The notes beneath the pieces are model-generated. The model ran no database searches. It was not told the DNA's origin and saw nothing but the letters and a program-made list of their open reading frames with translations. This document shows positions 17,789-25,693 of a stretch of 64,000 nt of DNA, piece by piece. The stretch's first letter is position 1; each line of letters begins with the position of its first letter. The DNA is from Leyella stercorea (GTDB lineage Bacteria > Bacteroidota > Bacteroidia > Bacteroidales > Bacteroidaceae), in contig NZ_JADYUF010000007.1 in NCBI RefSeq assembly GCF_021531655.1, positions 1 through 64,000 on the forward strand. Direction: 5' to 3'. The translations under genes were made by a program, and so were the position numbers.

Positions 17789-17961
17789 GTTCCTTCTTCA
17801 TTCGCTCTTCGATACATCTCCATTATGCTTTCGTTATACCTCCGTTATGCCTCCGTAATACCTCCATTATGCCTTCGCTTCGTTAACGGAGGTAGATCGA
17901 GTTCACTACGGAGGTAGATCGAGTTCACTACGGAGGATGAACGAAGAACGAACGAAGGAAC
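17789..17961. repeat. Strand-asymmetric repeat block (11-bp and 22-bp tandems)
   Basis: The left half is pyrimidine-rich with about five 11-12-base units like TCCGTTATGCC (17818-17875). The right half has a 22-base unit, ACGGAGGTAGATCGAGTTCA..., twice in tandem (17886-17907, 17908-17929). The halves are partly complementary (CTCCGTTA with TAACGGAG; GTTCCTTC at 17789 with GAAGGAAC at 17954). The rest of 17730-18127 shows nothing else. Confidence 0.7.
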
Positions 17962-18127
17962 AACGGAGAAGGAAATGCTATATCAACAGCAAACGCTGTG
18001 ACGACACAAGACTACGACTAACATTGTTGCGAATGTGAGCATAGGCATAGACATAGTAAGCGACATGCTGACTAATCAAGATATGCCTCCATCTCAGCCT
18101 ATACCATTCCAGCGCAACGGAAGTAGC

Positions 18128-18253
18128 GCCTGCATATATTTTAGGAACGCTTCACCACGCTTTGCCTATACTTTAGGCAAGTTCCACTTCTATTTTGCCT
18201 ATGTTTTAGGAAAGATTCACTCTGATTTTGCCTATGTTTTAGGAAAAAAACTG
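18128..18253 (+). repeat. Four 33-bp tandem repeats containing a palindrome, ahead of the ATPase gene
   Basis: Units start at 18128 (degenerate), 18161, 18194 and 18227. Each holds TTTGCCTATGTTTTAGGAAA, a loose palindrome (perfect in the second copy: TTGCCTA...TAGGCAA). The last unit runs into the -7 box of the ATPase promoter, so these are good operator candidates. Confidence 0.8.
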
Positions 18254-18261
18254 TATCTTTG
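18254..18261 (+). promoter_or_regulatory. -7 element for the DUF4143 ATPase
   Basis: TATCTTTG, 26 bases ahead of the ATG at 18288. TTTG of the last 33-bp repeat is 23 bases upstream. Confidence 0.55.
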
Positions 18262-18287
18262 CAACACGAATCAATAGTATAACTATT

Positions 18288-19634
18288 ATGATACACAGAC
18301 TATTAATCGAAGATTTGACCGAATGGAGCAAACGCAAGAATAGGAAGCCCCTTGTATTACGCGGAGCACGACAGGTTGGAAAGACTACTCTTATTGACGA
18401 ATTCAGCAAGCAGTACGACTGCTATATAAAGTTGAATCTTGAGCAAAGTAGCGATGCCAAGGCATTCGGCATATCAGACAATGTAGCTGAAATATTCCAG
18501 TATATATGTCTGCAAAAAAAGATTGTTGCAGACAAAAGCAAACGCACATTGCTGTTCATTGACGAGATACAAAACGAACCTAAAGCCGTAGGACTGCTCC
18601 GCTATTTCTACGAAGAAATGCCATGGCTGCACATCGTAGCTGCCGGGTCAAGGCTACAGACACTTATAAAGCAACGCATATCATTTCCGGTAGGACGTGT
18701 GGAATACATGTCGCTACGCCCATGTTCGTTCCTCGAATTTTTGAACGCTACAGCTAACGAACCTTTGGCAGAGATGATACGCCAGCTAAACGTCTCGCCT
18801 ATCTACCACGATATGCTCATAGCCCTTTTCAACAGGTATACGCTCGTAGGAGGAATGCCAGAGGCTCTTGTAGAGTATGCCACAAATGAGGATGTCTCAA
18901 GGCTTTCGCCAATATACCGATCATTGCTTAACGGTTACAACGAGGATGTTGAGAAATATGCAAAGAACGCCAATCAAGTGAACGTGATACGCCACTTGCT
19001 CACACACGGATGGACAGAGGCTGGACAGACCATTACGTTCAACCGCTTCGGCGGCAGCAACTACACGAGCAAGGAGGTACATGAGGCGCTTGAAGTGCTG
19101 CAAAACGCATTCCTACTCAGTCTCGACTATCCAATAACAACAGTGAAGGCTCCAGCAATACCTGCACTTACACGACAACCAAAACTGATATGGCTCGACT
19201 CTGGAATAATGAATTTCTCGGTTGATATACAGACCGAATACTTACAGAACAGTTCGCTGCTTGATATATGGAAAGGACATGCTGCAGAACAGATTGTAGC
19301 CCAAGAACTACGCATTGTGCTCGACCGCAACTACAGAAACGAGCAGTATTTCTGGGTTAGAGACAAAAAGGGAGCCACAGCCGAAGTTGATTTCGTATGG
19401 CAGCATAACGCCACTATAGTACCTATCGAGGTGAAGTCGGGTACTAATGCCCACCTTCGATCACTGCATTCGTTTATGGACACAACAGAAGCAACCGACA
19501 TCGCCATTAGGATATGGCCCGGCAAATACGGCATAGACGAAGTGACTACTCCAAACGGTAAAACTTTCCGACTGATAAATCTTCCGTTCTATTACGTGGG
19601 AATGCTCGACATGATACTTGACAAGAACTTATAA
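18288..19634 (+). CDS. AAA+ ATPase with C-terminal DUF4143 domain, 448 aa
   Basis: The N-terminal ATPase has Walker A GARQVGKTTL (residues 26-35) and Walker B LLFIDEIQ (about 86-93), then a winged-helix-like middle part. The C-terminal DUF4143 domain contains AEVDFVW and, 10 residues on, PIEVKSG (about 365-386), the D...E-x-K pattern of a PD-(D/E)xK nuclease. Members are abundant in Bacteroidetes, often in accessory regions, and their role is unsettled; links to defence or mobile elements have been proposed. It is monocistronic, with palindromic 33-bp repeats at its promoter, suggesting dedicated and possibly self regulation. Length is normal and all motifs are intact. Confidence 0.9.
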   Translation: MIHRLLIEDLTEWSKRKNRKPLVLRGARQVGKTTLIDEFSKQYDCYIKLNLEQSSDAKAFGISDNVAEIFQYICLQKKIVADKSKRTLLFIDEIQNEPKAVGLLRYFYEEMPWLHIVAAGSRLQTLIKQRISFPVGRVEYMSLRPCSFLEFLNATANEPLAEMIRQLNVSPIYHDMLIALFNRYTLVGGMPEALVEYATNEDVSRLSPIYRSLLNGYNEDVEKYAKNANQVNVIRHLLTHGWTEAGQTITFNRFGGSNYTSKEVHEALEVLQNAFLLSLDYPITTVKAPAIPALTRQPKLIWLDSGIMNFSVDIQTEYLQNSSLLDIWKGHAAEQIVAQELRIVLDRNYRNEQYFWVRDKKGATAEVDFVWQHNATIVPIEVKSGTNAHLRSLHSFMDTTEATDIAIRIWPGKYGIDEVTTPNGKTFRLINLPFYYVGMLDMILDKNL

Positions 19635-19690
19635 AAATCGTAGAACGATTAATTTGCGGCAAGTATACTTCGCCATGTCCATCGTCGGAG

Positions 19691-19734
19691 AACTGACAGA
19701 TAACTGGTAGACAACTGATAGATAGCTGATAGAT
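19691..19734. repeat. Four 11-bp tandem repeats (AACTGATAGAT)
   Basis: AACTGACAGAT, AACTGGTAGAC, AACTGATAGAT and AGCTGATAGAT follow each other without gaps. The last unit forms the left arm of the adjacent terminator. Confidence 0.75.
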
Positions 19735-19758
19735 ATCCTGACAAATCAGCTATCTATC
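19717..19758. terminator. 14-bp perfect hairpin between convergent genes
   Basis: GATAGATAGCTGAT (19717-19730) pairs with ATCAGCTATCTATC (19745-19758). It lies between the stops of the ATPase gene and the HEAT-like gene and may serve both. Confidence 0.65.
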
Positions 19759-19785
19759 TGCCCTTAACTATTTGATTCATTACAA

Positions 19786-20334
19786 CTAATGCGTAGGCTG
19801 ACACTTCTGACACATATATTCTTCTATTCTCTTCATCACCTGCCGCCATGCCGAGCGCAGTCCAGGCGACAGAGGCTCACAACTTATCATTTCAAGCGTT
19901 TGACGCAGTTCATTAAGCAGTTCGGGCCAATAGCGCATTTGCTCGTAGGCAAGCTTGATGCATTGCGCTCTAACGGCATAAGGCGACTTGGGGTCAGCGA
20001 GTTGCGTCAGGCAGAAGTCTATGAAATCGGTACGGATGGCTTCTTCATCGAATGGTTGGCGAAGAAGCAGATTGAGCATTAGACGAAGCTTTGTAGCATC
20101 CTTCTCATTCAAGCAACGGTCAATAAGCTGGTCGTGCTTGGCATAGAGCCATTCATTATCAGCCAACGCGAAATGCGTGAATACCCACAGCGCATTGGTT
20201 GCTACACGGCGGTCGTCGTCCAACGTCAATTGGTAAAGTTGCTCCTTAAGACTGTTGTTACGCCCGCCTTGGGTCAAGGCGCATAGCTCATGGATGTCGG
20301 ATTGGAAGAGGCGGTGATTAAGTTGTAGCTTCAT
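19786..20334 (-). CDS. HEAT-repeat-like protein of unknown function, 182 aa
   Basis: All-helical, soluble protein with pairs of helices such as RRVATNALWVFTHFALADNEWLY, ATKLRLMLNLLLRQPF and YAVRAQCIKLAYEQMRYWPELLNELRQTLE, the spacing of HEAT-type repeats also seen in DNA alkylation-repair-like folds. No catalytic motif is visible; a scaffold or binding role is likely. It is the last gene of a three-gene cluster, overlapping the 167-aa gene by 4 bases. A Cys pair (CQKC) and His end the chain. Confidence 0.75.
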   Translation of the reverse strand: MKLQLNHRLFQSDIHELCALTQGGRNNSLKEQLYQLTLDDDRRVATNALWVFTHFALADNEWLYAKHDQLIDRCLNEKDATKLRLMLNLLLRQPFDEEAIRTDFIDFCLTQLADPKSPYAVRAQCIKLAYEQMRYWPELLNELRQTLEMISCEPLSPGLRSAWRQVMKRIEEYMCQKCQPTH

Positions 20335-20834
20335 GGTTTATGGCTTAATAACTGAGCTGTTTCAGAGAATTCATTAATCAATTTTGTCATATCAGGATTG
20401 TCATTCCTGACAATTATTGTAGCTTCATTAACCACACCGTCAGCGTCTACCAAAGACGTACTCATTGTTGAATAGCATAACTTAGCATGTGCCCCTTCAA
20501 ACCAATGTCCAAACAAACGACTACGCATAGCCTGCTTTCCGTCACCTGTTGAACATATATAAAGCAACGCTGCTTGATTTTCACAAAAGAACTCTTCAAC
20601 TATTGACATTATTGTATCCTTCATCTTTGTATCACGTGGAGACTTACGATTGTTAAGATTAGCAATAATTAGTTGATAAGCACCTTCCTGTATTATCATG
20701 TCATCATACATAAAACTGACAGCAAGTATCACATCATTATCAGTAACAAAACGATACGACCCATCATTTTCAAATAACCTAACATGGTACGGAGACTCTG
20801 AATTAATCTTATCTACAGAAAGAACATTAATCAT
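20331..20834 (-). CDS. DUF6169-like protein of unknown function, 167 aa
   Basis: The sequence YHVRLFENDGSYRFVTDNDVILAV, then AYQLIIANLNNRKSPRDTKMKDTI and ALLYICSTGDGKQAMRSRLFGHWF, resembles DUF6169, a small Bacteroidetes family without known function. It is soluble, with no signal peptide. It overlaps the 51-aa gene upstream (ATGA) and the HEAT-like gene downstream, so all three are translationally coupled. The tight coupling with a tiny basic helical protein is compatible with a two- or three-part complex; nothing more can be read. Confidence 0.7.
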   Translation of the reverse strand: MINVLSVDKINSESPYHVRLFENDGSYRFVTDNDVILAVSFMYDDMIIQEGAYQLIIANLNNRKSPRDTKMKDTIMSIVEEFFCENQAALLYICSTGDGKQAMRSRLFGHWFEGAHAKLCYSTMSTSLVDADGVVNEATIIVRNDNPDMTKLINEFSETAQLLSHKP

Positions 20835-20986
20835 AATACGCTAAAGCTTTTAGCCTCCTTACCTGTTTCTTTGCGATACTCGTCGCGCATACTCTTCTCC
20901 AATTCCGCTACAAAAGCTTTCTTTTTTTCTAAAGAAGCTTGAAATCTTCTCAGAGCTTCTTCTCTCGTTAATTTCTTTGTTTCCAT
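20831..20986 (-). CDS. Tiny helical protein, 51 aa
   Basis: The frame METKKLTREEALRRFQASLE... ends in SFSVL with TGA overlapping the next ATG by 4 bases. It is strongly helical and charged (K/R/E over half the residues), likely a single long helix. A near-ideal promoter at 21020-21050 sits 34 bases upstream, which together with the overlap makes it a real gene and the head of the operon. Its size and place suggest an antitoxin-like or partner subunit for the 167-aa protein, an inference only. Confidence 0.7.
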   Translation of the reverse strand: METKKLTREEALRRFQASLEKKKAFVAELEKSMRDEYRKETGKEAKSFSVL

Positions 20987-21019
20987 AGTTTAATGTCTTT
21001 ACCAATATTCTATAATTTG

Positions 21020-21050
21020 CAAATCTACAACATTAAATCCAAACAGCAAA
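21020..21050 (-). promoter_or_regulatory. Promoter of the three-gene cluster
   Basis: On the minus strand: TTTG, exactly 19 bases, TAGATTTG. Confidence 0.65.
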
Positions 21051-21073
21051 ATCTTTTTATAAAATGTTAGAAG

Positions 21074-21787
21074 CTACAATCGTTTGAAAATATAAAAGGG
21101 CAGGATTCTGTATATTAGAGCAAGTATGTGCCATCGTTTAGTGACATAGACTTTTGACTTCTTCTTGCTAATTGCTGCAATGATTTGACTAGCCACCTTC
21201 TCTACCGGCATCACCCAGAATAAGCCCTCACCCTTTGCCATAGCTGTATCAACAAGACCTGGTCTGACATCTGTTACGGTTATGCAACCACCGTTTCTGA
21301 AAGCCTTTTTGCGTATTGCTTCCATATAATTAATTTGGTAAGCTTTTGTTGCGCTATAGGCTGGTGCAGCCGATTCGCCTCGCAATCCTCCAGCAGAAGT
21401 TATAGCTACAAGATGACCATAACCTTGTTGTTCAAAAATGCAATACAATCTATCAATAACATATGTCCAACCAACAACATTTGTATCAATGGCGAGACGC
21501 TCAATCGCATAGTCAAGCGTGGCGTTAATGTCACCAACACCCGCACACACAATCGCAAGGTCAAAGTGGCCCAACTCTTTTAGAAGATTATTTATCGCTT
21601 GTTCTATCTCATTTAAGTTTGTGACATCTGCTTTTGAAACAATGGTTTTGGACGGATACTGCTGACTTAATTCATTAAGCAGATTTGTTCGCCGACCTAC
21701 AATGCCAATACGATTATCTGCATTGGCATACTTCACAAAAAGAGCTTTACCAATACCAGAGGTAGCTCCGATTATAACTATATTCAT
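21074..21787 (-). CDS. Short-chain dehydrogenase/reductase, 237 aa
   Basis: NAD(P)-dependent oxidoreductase with the Rossmann glycine motif GATSGIGKA at residues 7-15, a CAGVG strand end near 80 and the catalytic YxxxK as AYSATKAY near 146-150, preceded by the active-site Ser in AITSAGG. R39/R40 in VGRRTN point to NADP preference. The C-terminus ends in a hydrophobic segment (WHILALIYRILPFYIF), seen in SDRs peripheral to the membrane. The substrate is unknown. It lies downstream of the Crp/Fnr gene but has its own promoter at 21804-21811. Confidence 0.9.
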   Translation of the reverse strand: MNIVIIGATSGIGKALFVKYANADNRIGIVGRRTNLLNELSQQYPSKTIVSKADVTNLNEIEQAINNLLKELGHFDLAIVCAGVGDINATLDYAIERLAIDTNVVGWTYVIDRLYCIFEQQGYGHLVAITSAGGLRGESAAPAYSATKAYQINYMEAIRKKAFRNGGCITVTDVRPGLVDTAMAKGEGLFWVMPVEKVASQIIAAISKKKSKVYVTKRWHILALIYRILPFYIFKRL

Positions 21788-21803
21788 ACTGTAATTTTTT
21801 GTG

Positions 21804-21811
21804 CAAAGTTA
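21804..21811 (-). promoter_or_regulatory. -7 element for the SDR gene
   Basis: TAACTTTG on the minus strand, 17 bases ahead of the ATG at 21787. Confidence 0.5.
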
Positions 21812-21864
21812 ATGCTTGCCCATTAAAAACAGCACGTATTCTAAGACTATAAAACATTATATGG

Positions 21865-21894
21865 GCAAACTCTCAAAATGTTTTGAGAGTTTGC
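21865..21894. terminator. Perfect 14-bp palindrome at the end of the Crp/Fnr gene
   Basis: GCAAACTCTCAAAA (21865-21878) and TTTTGAGAGTTTGC (21881-21894) pair across two bases; the right arm reaches the stop codon. It may terminate the regulator gene or, being a true palindrome 78 bases ahead of the SDR start, act as an operator. Confidence 0.6.
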
Positions 21895-22463
21895 TACCCG
21901 AAAGTAATTTCCCTACGTATATTGCTTATAGTTGTTGGTGTAACTTTCAGATAAGAGGCTATATCCTTCAAGTTGATGCTTTGAACTAATTCTGGGCAAC
22001 GAATTAGCAAACGCTTATATCGTTCTCTGGTTGTCATACGATAGGTATCAAGATATTGTGCATAAACTTGAGAAAAAAGACGATCGGATATAGCCTGTTT
22101 GAGTCCTTTGGCATTTACAGAATCTAATAACGTCCCCAGTTCTTTCCCTAATATTTGGAATACCTTACACGTAGTTCCAGCCACAATAGTTAACTCTGAC
22201 TTTCTGCCAGTAAGACAATTCGGATAGTCAGCCACAAACTCTCCTTCGAAGGCAAAACCAGTACAGTAGTCTTTACCTTCCTCTTCGTTATTCACCATAT
22301 ACTTGAAGCATCCACGCTCCACATATGCCACATATTTTGACGGATTGCCTGCATCCTCAAATATCTCACCACGCTTCAATAAGCGCACTTCTCCATGTTC
22401 CATGCAGTAATGACGCAGAGTCTCAAGATCAAGTCCATCCTTATACAAATTGAACATCTTCAC
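21894..22463 (-). CDS. Crp/Fnr-family transcriptional regulator, 189 aa
   Basis: The N-terminal 120 residues form a cyclic-nucleotide-binding-type beta-barrel (GEVRLLKRGEIFEDAGNPSKYVAYVERGCFKYM...GFAFEGEFVADYP). The C-terminal winged helix has the recognition part LKDIASYLKVTPTTISNIRREI (about 163-184). Residues that bind cAMP in E. coli Crp are not conserved and there are no N-terminal Fe-S cysteines, so the signal is unknown, as for most Bacteroidetes Crp-like regulators. The SDR gene just downstream is a candidate target. Confidence 0.9.
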   Translation of the reverse strand: MKMFNLYKDGLDLETLRHYCMEHGEVRLLKRGEIFEDAGNPSKYVAYVERGCFKYMVNNEEEGKDYCTGFAFEGEFVADYPNCLTGRKSELTIVAGTTCKVFQILGKELGTLLDSVNAKGLKQAISDRLFSQVYAQYLDTYRMTTRERYKRLLIRCPELVQSINLKDIASYLKVTPTTISNIRREITFG

Positions 22464-22538
22464 TTATGATTTCTTTGGGCAATATGATATAATTTCAGCA
22501 TCCCTATCACCCTCTATTCTTTTGTCTAATAAAACAAA

Positions 22539-22607
22539 AACGACAATAGAAACAATGGTTGGCAATTCTCTTGTGATGAGTTGTCAGTCATTGTCTCTAT
22601 TGTCGTT
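22539..22607. terminator. Inverted repeat of the GACAATAGAGACA family
   Basis: The arm 22539-22555 pairs with 22591-22607 with a single mismatch (position 22551). The same 17-base core makes up the inverted repeat at 8415-8500. It sits between nuoN and the Crp/Fnr gene. Confidence 0.55.
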
Positions 22608-22610
22608 ATG

Positions 22611-22747
22611 TCGTTTTGAGTTTTGAATTTTGAGTTATGCGCTTCGCGCATTTTGAATTTACCAATTACGAATTCCTAATTCAACATTGAACAATTCAAA
22701 ATCGGCGTAGCCGACAATTCAACATTCAAAACTCATAATTCAACATT
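22611..22747. repeat. Dispersed A/T-rich repeat, copy 1 (GAATTTTGAGTT / GCGCTTCGCGC)
   Basis: TTTTGAGTTTTGAATTTTGAG, a small GCGCTTCGCGC hairpin, CGGCGTAGCCG and repeated AATTCAACATTCAAAA. A second copy with the same building blocks lies in the nuo operon at 30211-30381. Confidence 0.7.
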
Positions 22748-24178
22748 CTACATCGCTGTAGCCGCTACCAGCCATCCGTAAACGCAGCTGCATACACCGA
22801 AGAGAAGTACGCCTGCTGTGCAGAGAGCGAGAGCTGTGCGTGTAGCGCAGTCGCTCTGGAATGTGGGGAGCGGTGTGTCTGTCTTGTTGATGTACATACA
22901 CTTCACAATCTTCAAGTAGTAGTAGAGTGACGGTACGGTGTTAACCAATGCCAGGAACACTACTGCATAGGCGATATTCGAGCCCTGCTGGGCTGCTGCC
23001 ATGAACACGAAGAACTTACAGAACATACCAGCGAACGGAGGAATACCTGCCAATGAGAAGAGAGCGAGAGTGAGGAGGAACGAGAGCTTCGGGTTGGTGG
23101 TGTAGAAACCATCGAACACAGACATCTCTGTATTGCCCTTGCCACGTGTCTCAACAACGTTGATGACGGTGAACACTGCCATGTTGGCTGCAACGTAGAT
23201 AAGCACGTAGTACATCAAGGCTGTCAAGCCCATTGTCTCATTGCCTACAGCTGCAAGCATGATGTAACCTGCCTGCGAGATAGAGCTGAATGCCATGAAT
23301 CGCTTGAGCTCTGTCTGACGAAGTGCGAAGAGGTTGGCGATGGTGATGGTGAGAACGATGACGATATACATTAGAGTCTCGTAGTATTCAACCATCGGAC
23401 CGAACACCTTCAGCAAGATTGTCATCAAGGCAAAGGCTGCAGCACCCTTAGATACAACGCTCAGATAACCTGTCACTGGTGTAGGAGCGCCCTGATATGT
23501 ATCAGCTGTCCAGAAGTGGAACGGTACGAGCGAAATCTTAAAGCCGAGTCCGCTGAAGAAGAACACAAGACCCATGATTGTCAAAGGTGTTGCGCTAATC
23601 TTGGCAGCCATATCATCGAAGTAGAGTGTGCCACAAGCACCATAGATGAACGAGATGCCATAGAGCATCACGCCGCTTGAGAATGTAGCGGTGAGGATGA
23701 ACTTGGCAGCGCCTTCAGCCGAAATCTTCTTATACTTGTCGAAAGCCACGAGGCAAGCCATAGGTACAGAAGCCATTTCCAAACCGAGGAAGAACATAAG
23801 GAAATGTCCTGATGAAATCATCATGTACATACCAAGCAATGTAGAGATGATGAGCTCGTAGAACTCACCCTCCTTGCGCAGCACATCCTCACGCTCAATC
23901 CACGACTGAGCCATAACAACAACAATGTACGCTCCGACTGTAAGGATGACCTTCATCACCTGAGCAGCTGCTGTGGCTGTATAGAGTCCTGCAAATGCCT
24001 CTGCAGGCTGGGCATTGAAGCATAATACCACCTGAGCTACCAACAAAGCACATGTCAGCATGCTCAATGTAGCGTGTTTCTTCTCGCCTTTCAAGAAGAG
24101 GTCGGCAAGGAATACTATCACGAGGATTGCCATGAGGCCAGCCTCGGGTATCATATTAAAAAACTGACTATAATCCAT
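22748..24178 (-). CDS. nuoN: NADH-quinone oxidoreductase subunit N
   Basis: Last gene of the nuo operon, 476 aa. Antiporter-like membrane subunit with about 14 transmembrane segments; the core KISLVPFHFWTADTYQGAPTPVTGYLSVVSKGAAAFAL carries the Lys and Pro of the discontinuous helix, and the EMASVP segment holds the conserved Glu of helix 5. It forms one of the proton channels of complex I in the inner membrane, next to NuoM and NuoK. It follows nuoM by 20 bases. An inverted repeat about 140 bases beyond its stop may terminate the operon. Confidence 0.97.
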   Translation of the reverse strand: MDYSQFFNMIPEAGLMAILVIVFLADLFLKGEKKHATLSMLTCALLVAQVVLCFNAQPAEAFAGLYTATAAAQVMKVILTVGAYIVVVMAQSWIEREDVLRKEGEFYELIISTLLGMYMMISSGHFLMFFLGLEMASVPMACLVAFDKYKKISAEGAAKFILTATFSSGVMLYGISFIYGACGTLYFDDMAAKISATPLTIMGLVFFFSGLGFKISLVPFHFWTADTYQGAPTPVTGYLSVVSKGAAAFALMTILLKVFGPMVEYYETLMYIVIVLTITIANLFALRQTELKRFMAFSSISQAGYIMLAAVGNETMGLTALMYYVLIYVAANMAVFTVINVVETRGKGNTEMSVFDGFYTTNPKLSFLLTLALFSLAGIPPFAGMFCKFFVFMAAAQQGSNIAYAVVFLALVNTVPSLYYYLKIVKCMYINKTDTPLPTFQSDCATRTALALCTAGVLLFGVCSCVYGWLVAATAM

Positions 24179-24198
24179 TTTTTACTGCTGAACGGTTA

Positions 24199-25686
24199 TT
24201 AAAGTGTTGGAATTACGCTAAGGATAGGAGCTACTGCATTGTCGATGACATGGCTTGCCCATAATGGAGCCGAACCGAGACCTGCAACACAGAAGATGAG
24301 GCAGCATACTGCAAAGCGCTCGTCCCATGTAGCGTCAGTAAGTTCCTCGAAGTGCGGGTTCTTCACCTTCTCGAAGAGGATGAAGCCTACAGTACGAAGG
24401 ATGTACACAGCTGTCACAACGATAGATGTGATGGCGATGATTGTGCAGCAACGGTGGAATGTATCGGCATTCTCGAACGAACCGTTGAAGATTGTCATCT
24501 CAGCAATAAAGCCAGAGAAGCCCGGCAGACCGAGGTTGGCAAGACCGGCAATCACATAACCTACTGAGAGGAACGGCATAATCTTCATCAAACCGCCAAG
24601 CTCACGGATGTCACGTGTGTGTGTACGACCGTAAATCATACCGATGAGGGCGAAGAAGAGAGCTGTCATCAAACCGTGAGAGAGCATCTGAAGGATGGCA
24701 CCTGTACAAGACACGCGGGTCATCATCAACAGAGCGAAGAGCACCAGACCACAGTGTGAAACTGAAGAGTAAGCGTTGATGAACTTCAAGTCGGTCTGTA
24801 CACAAGCCGAGAATGCACCGTATACTACTGAGATAGTGGTGAGGATAAGGAATATCCAAGCCAAATCATGAGCAGCCTGTGGCAAGAGGAACATGGCGAT
24901 ACGGAAGCAACCGTAGCCACCAAGCTTCATAAGCACACCAGCGTGGAGCATTGACACAGATGTAGGGGCACAACCGTGACCGATTGGTGACCATGTGTGG
25001 AACGGGAACAGAGCACCAAGTACACCGAAACCGATAAACACAAACGGGAACAACACGTTCTGAATGGCTGTCGGGATGTGATTGTTGTGGGCAATCTCAA
25101 GGATGCTCATTGTAGAGGCACCGTTGAAGAAGTAGATACCTACCAAGCCGAGGATGATGAGGGCAGAACCACCCATAAGCATCAATGTAAGCTTCATGGC
25201 TGCATACTCCTTGCGACCTGAACCCCAGTAACCAATCAAGAGGTACATAGGGATGAGGGCTACCTCATAGAACATGAACATGGTGAAGAGGTCGATCGAG
25301 ATGAAGAAACCGTAAACACCTGTTGAGAGCAATGTGAACCACATGAAGAACTCCTTGGTAAGCGGCTTAAGCTTCCATGAAGCGAAGGTACCTGTGAACA
25401 CGATGATGCTCGAAAGCAGAAGCATCACAACGGAAATGCCGTCAACACCCACCTCATAGTTGATGTGGAGTGCAGGGAACCATTCCGTAGTGGCGCGGAG
25501 AATCATCTCCTCGGTGTTGCCTGCTGCGCGCTCGCCGATAAAGTGGAGTGTGAGCCATACGCTCAGTGCCAAGAGGCAGGATGAACCGGCAACCATCACA
25601 CCACGCACCTGATTGACGTTGCGGGCAATCCAAAGACCGAGCAACATCAGGACAGGGATTACTACGAATAAACTTAATATATTCAT
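24199..25686 (-). CDS. nuoM: NADH-quinone oxidoreductase subunit M
   Basis: Proton-pumping antiporter-like subunit, 495 aa, about 14 membrane segments. Diagnostic are FYEVALIPMYLLIGYWG (Glu of helix 5) and FPFHTWSPIGHGCAPTSVSMLHAGVLMKLGGYG (Lys pair and the broken helix 7-8). The motif usually reads LPDAHxxAPTxxS; here SPIGHGCAPTSVS, as in other Bacteroidetes. It lies 7 bases after nuoL and 20 before nuoN, within one transcription unit. Confidence 0.97.
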   Translation of the reverse strand: MNILSLFVVIPVLMLLGLWIARNVNQVRGVMVAGSSCLLALSVWLTLHFIGERAAGNTEEMILRATTEWFPALHINYEVGVDGISVVMLLLSSIIVFTGTFASWKLKPLTKEFFMWFTLLSTGVYGFFISIDLFTMFMFYEVALIPMYLLIGYWGSGRKEYAAMKLTLMLMGGSALIILGLVGIYFFNGASTMSILEIAHNNHIPTAIQNVLFPFVFIGFGVLGALFPFHTWSPIGHGCAPTSVSMLHAGVLMKLGGYGCFRIAMFLLPQAAHDLAWIFLILTTISVVYGAFSACVQTDLKFINAYSSVSHCGLVLFALLMMTRVSCTGAILQMLSHGLMTALFFALIGMIYGRTHTRDIRELGGLMKIMPFLSVGYVIAGLANLGLPGFSGFIAEMTIFNGSFENADTFHRCCTIIAITSIVVTAVYILRTVGFILFEKVKNPHFEELTDATWDERFAVCCLIFCVAGLGSAPLWASHVIDNAVAPILSVIPTL

Positions 25687-25693
25687 AATTTAA

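Noticed and set aside
18035..18277. 80-codon plus-strand frame across the 33-bp repeats
   Set aside because: The repeated peptide (FAYVLGK) is only the translation of the DNA repeat, and the frame spans the ATPase promoter.
22623..22747. Origin or DnaA-box cluster in the A/T-rich repeat
   Set aside because: No TTATCCACA-type boxes; the same sequence recurs inside the nuo operon.
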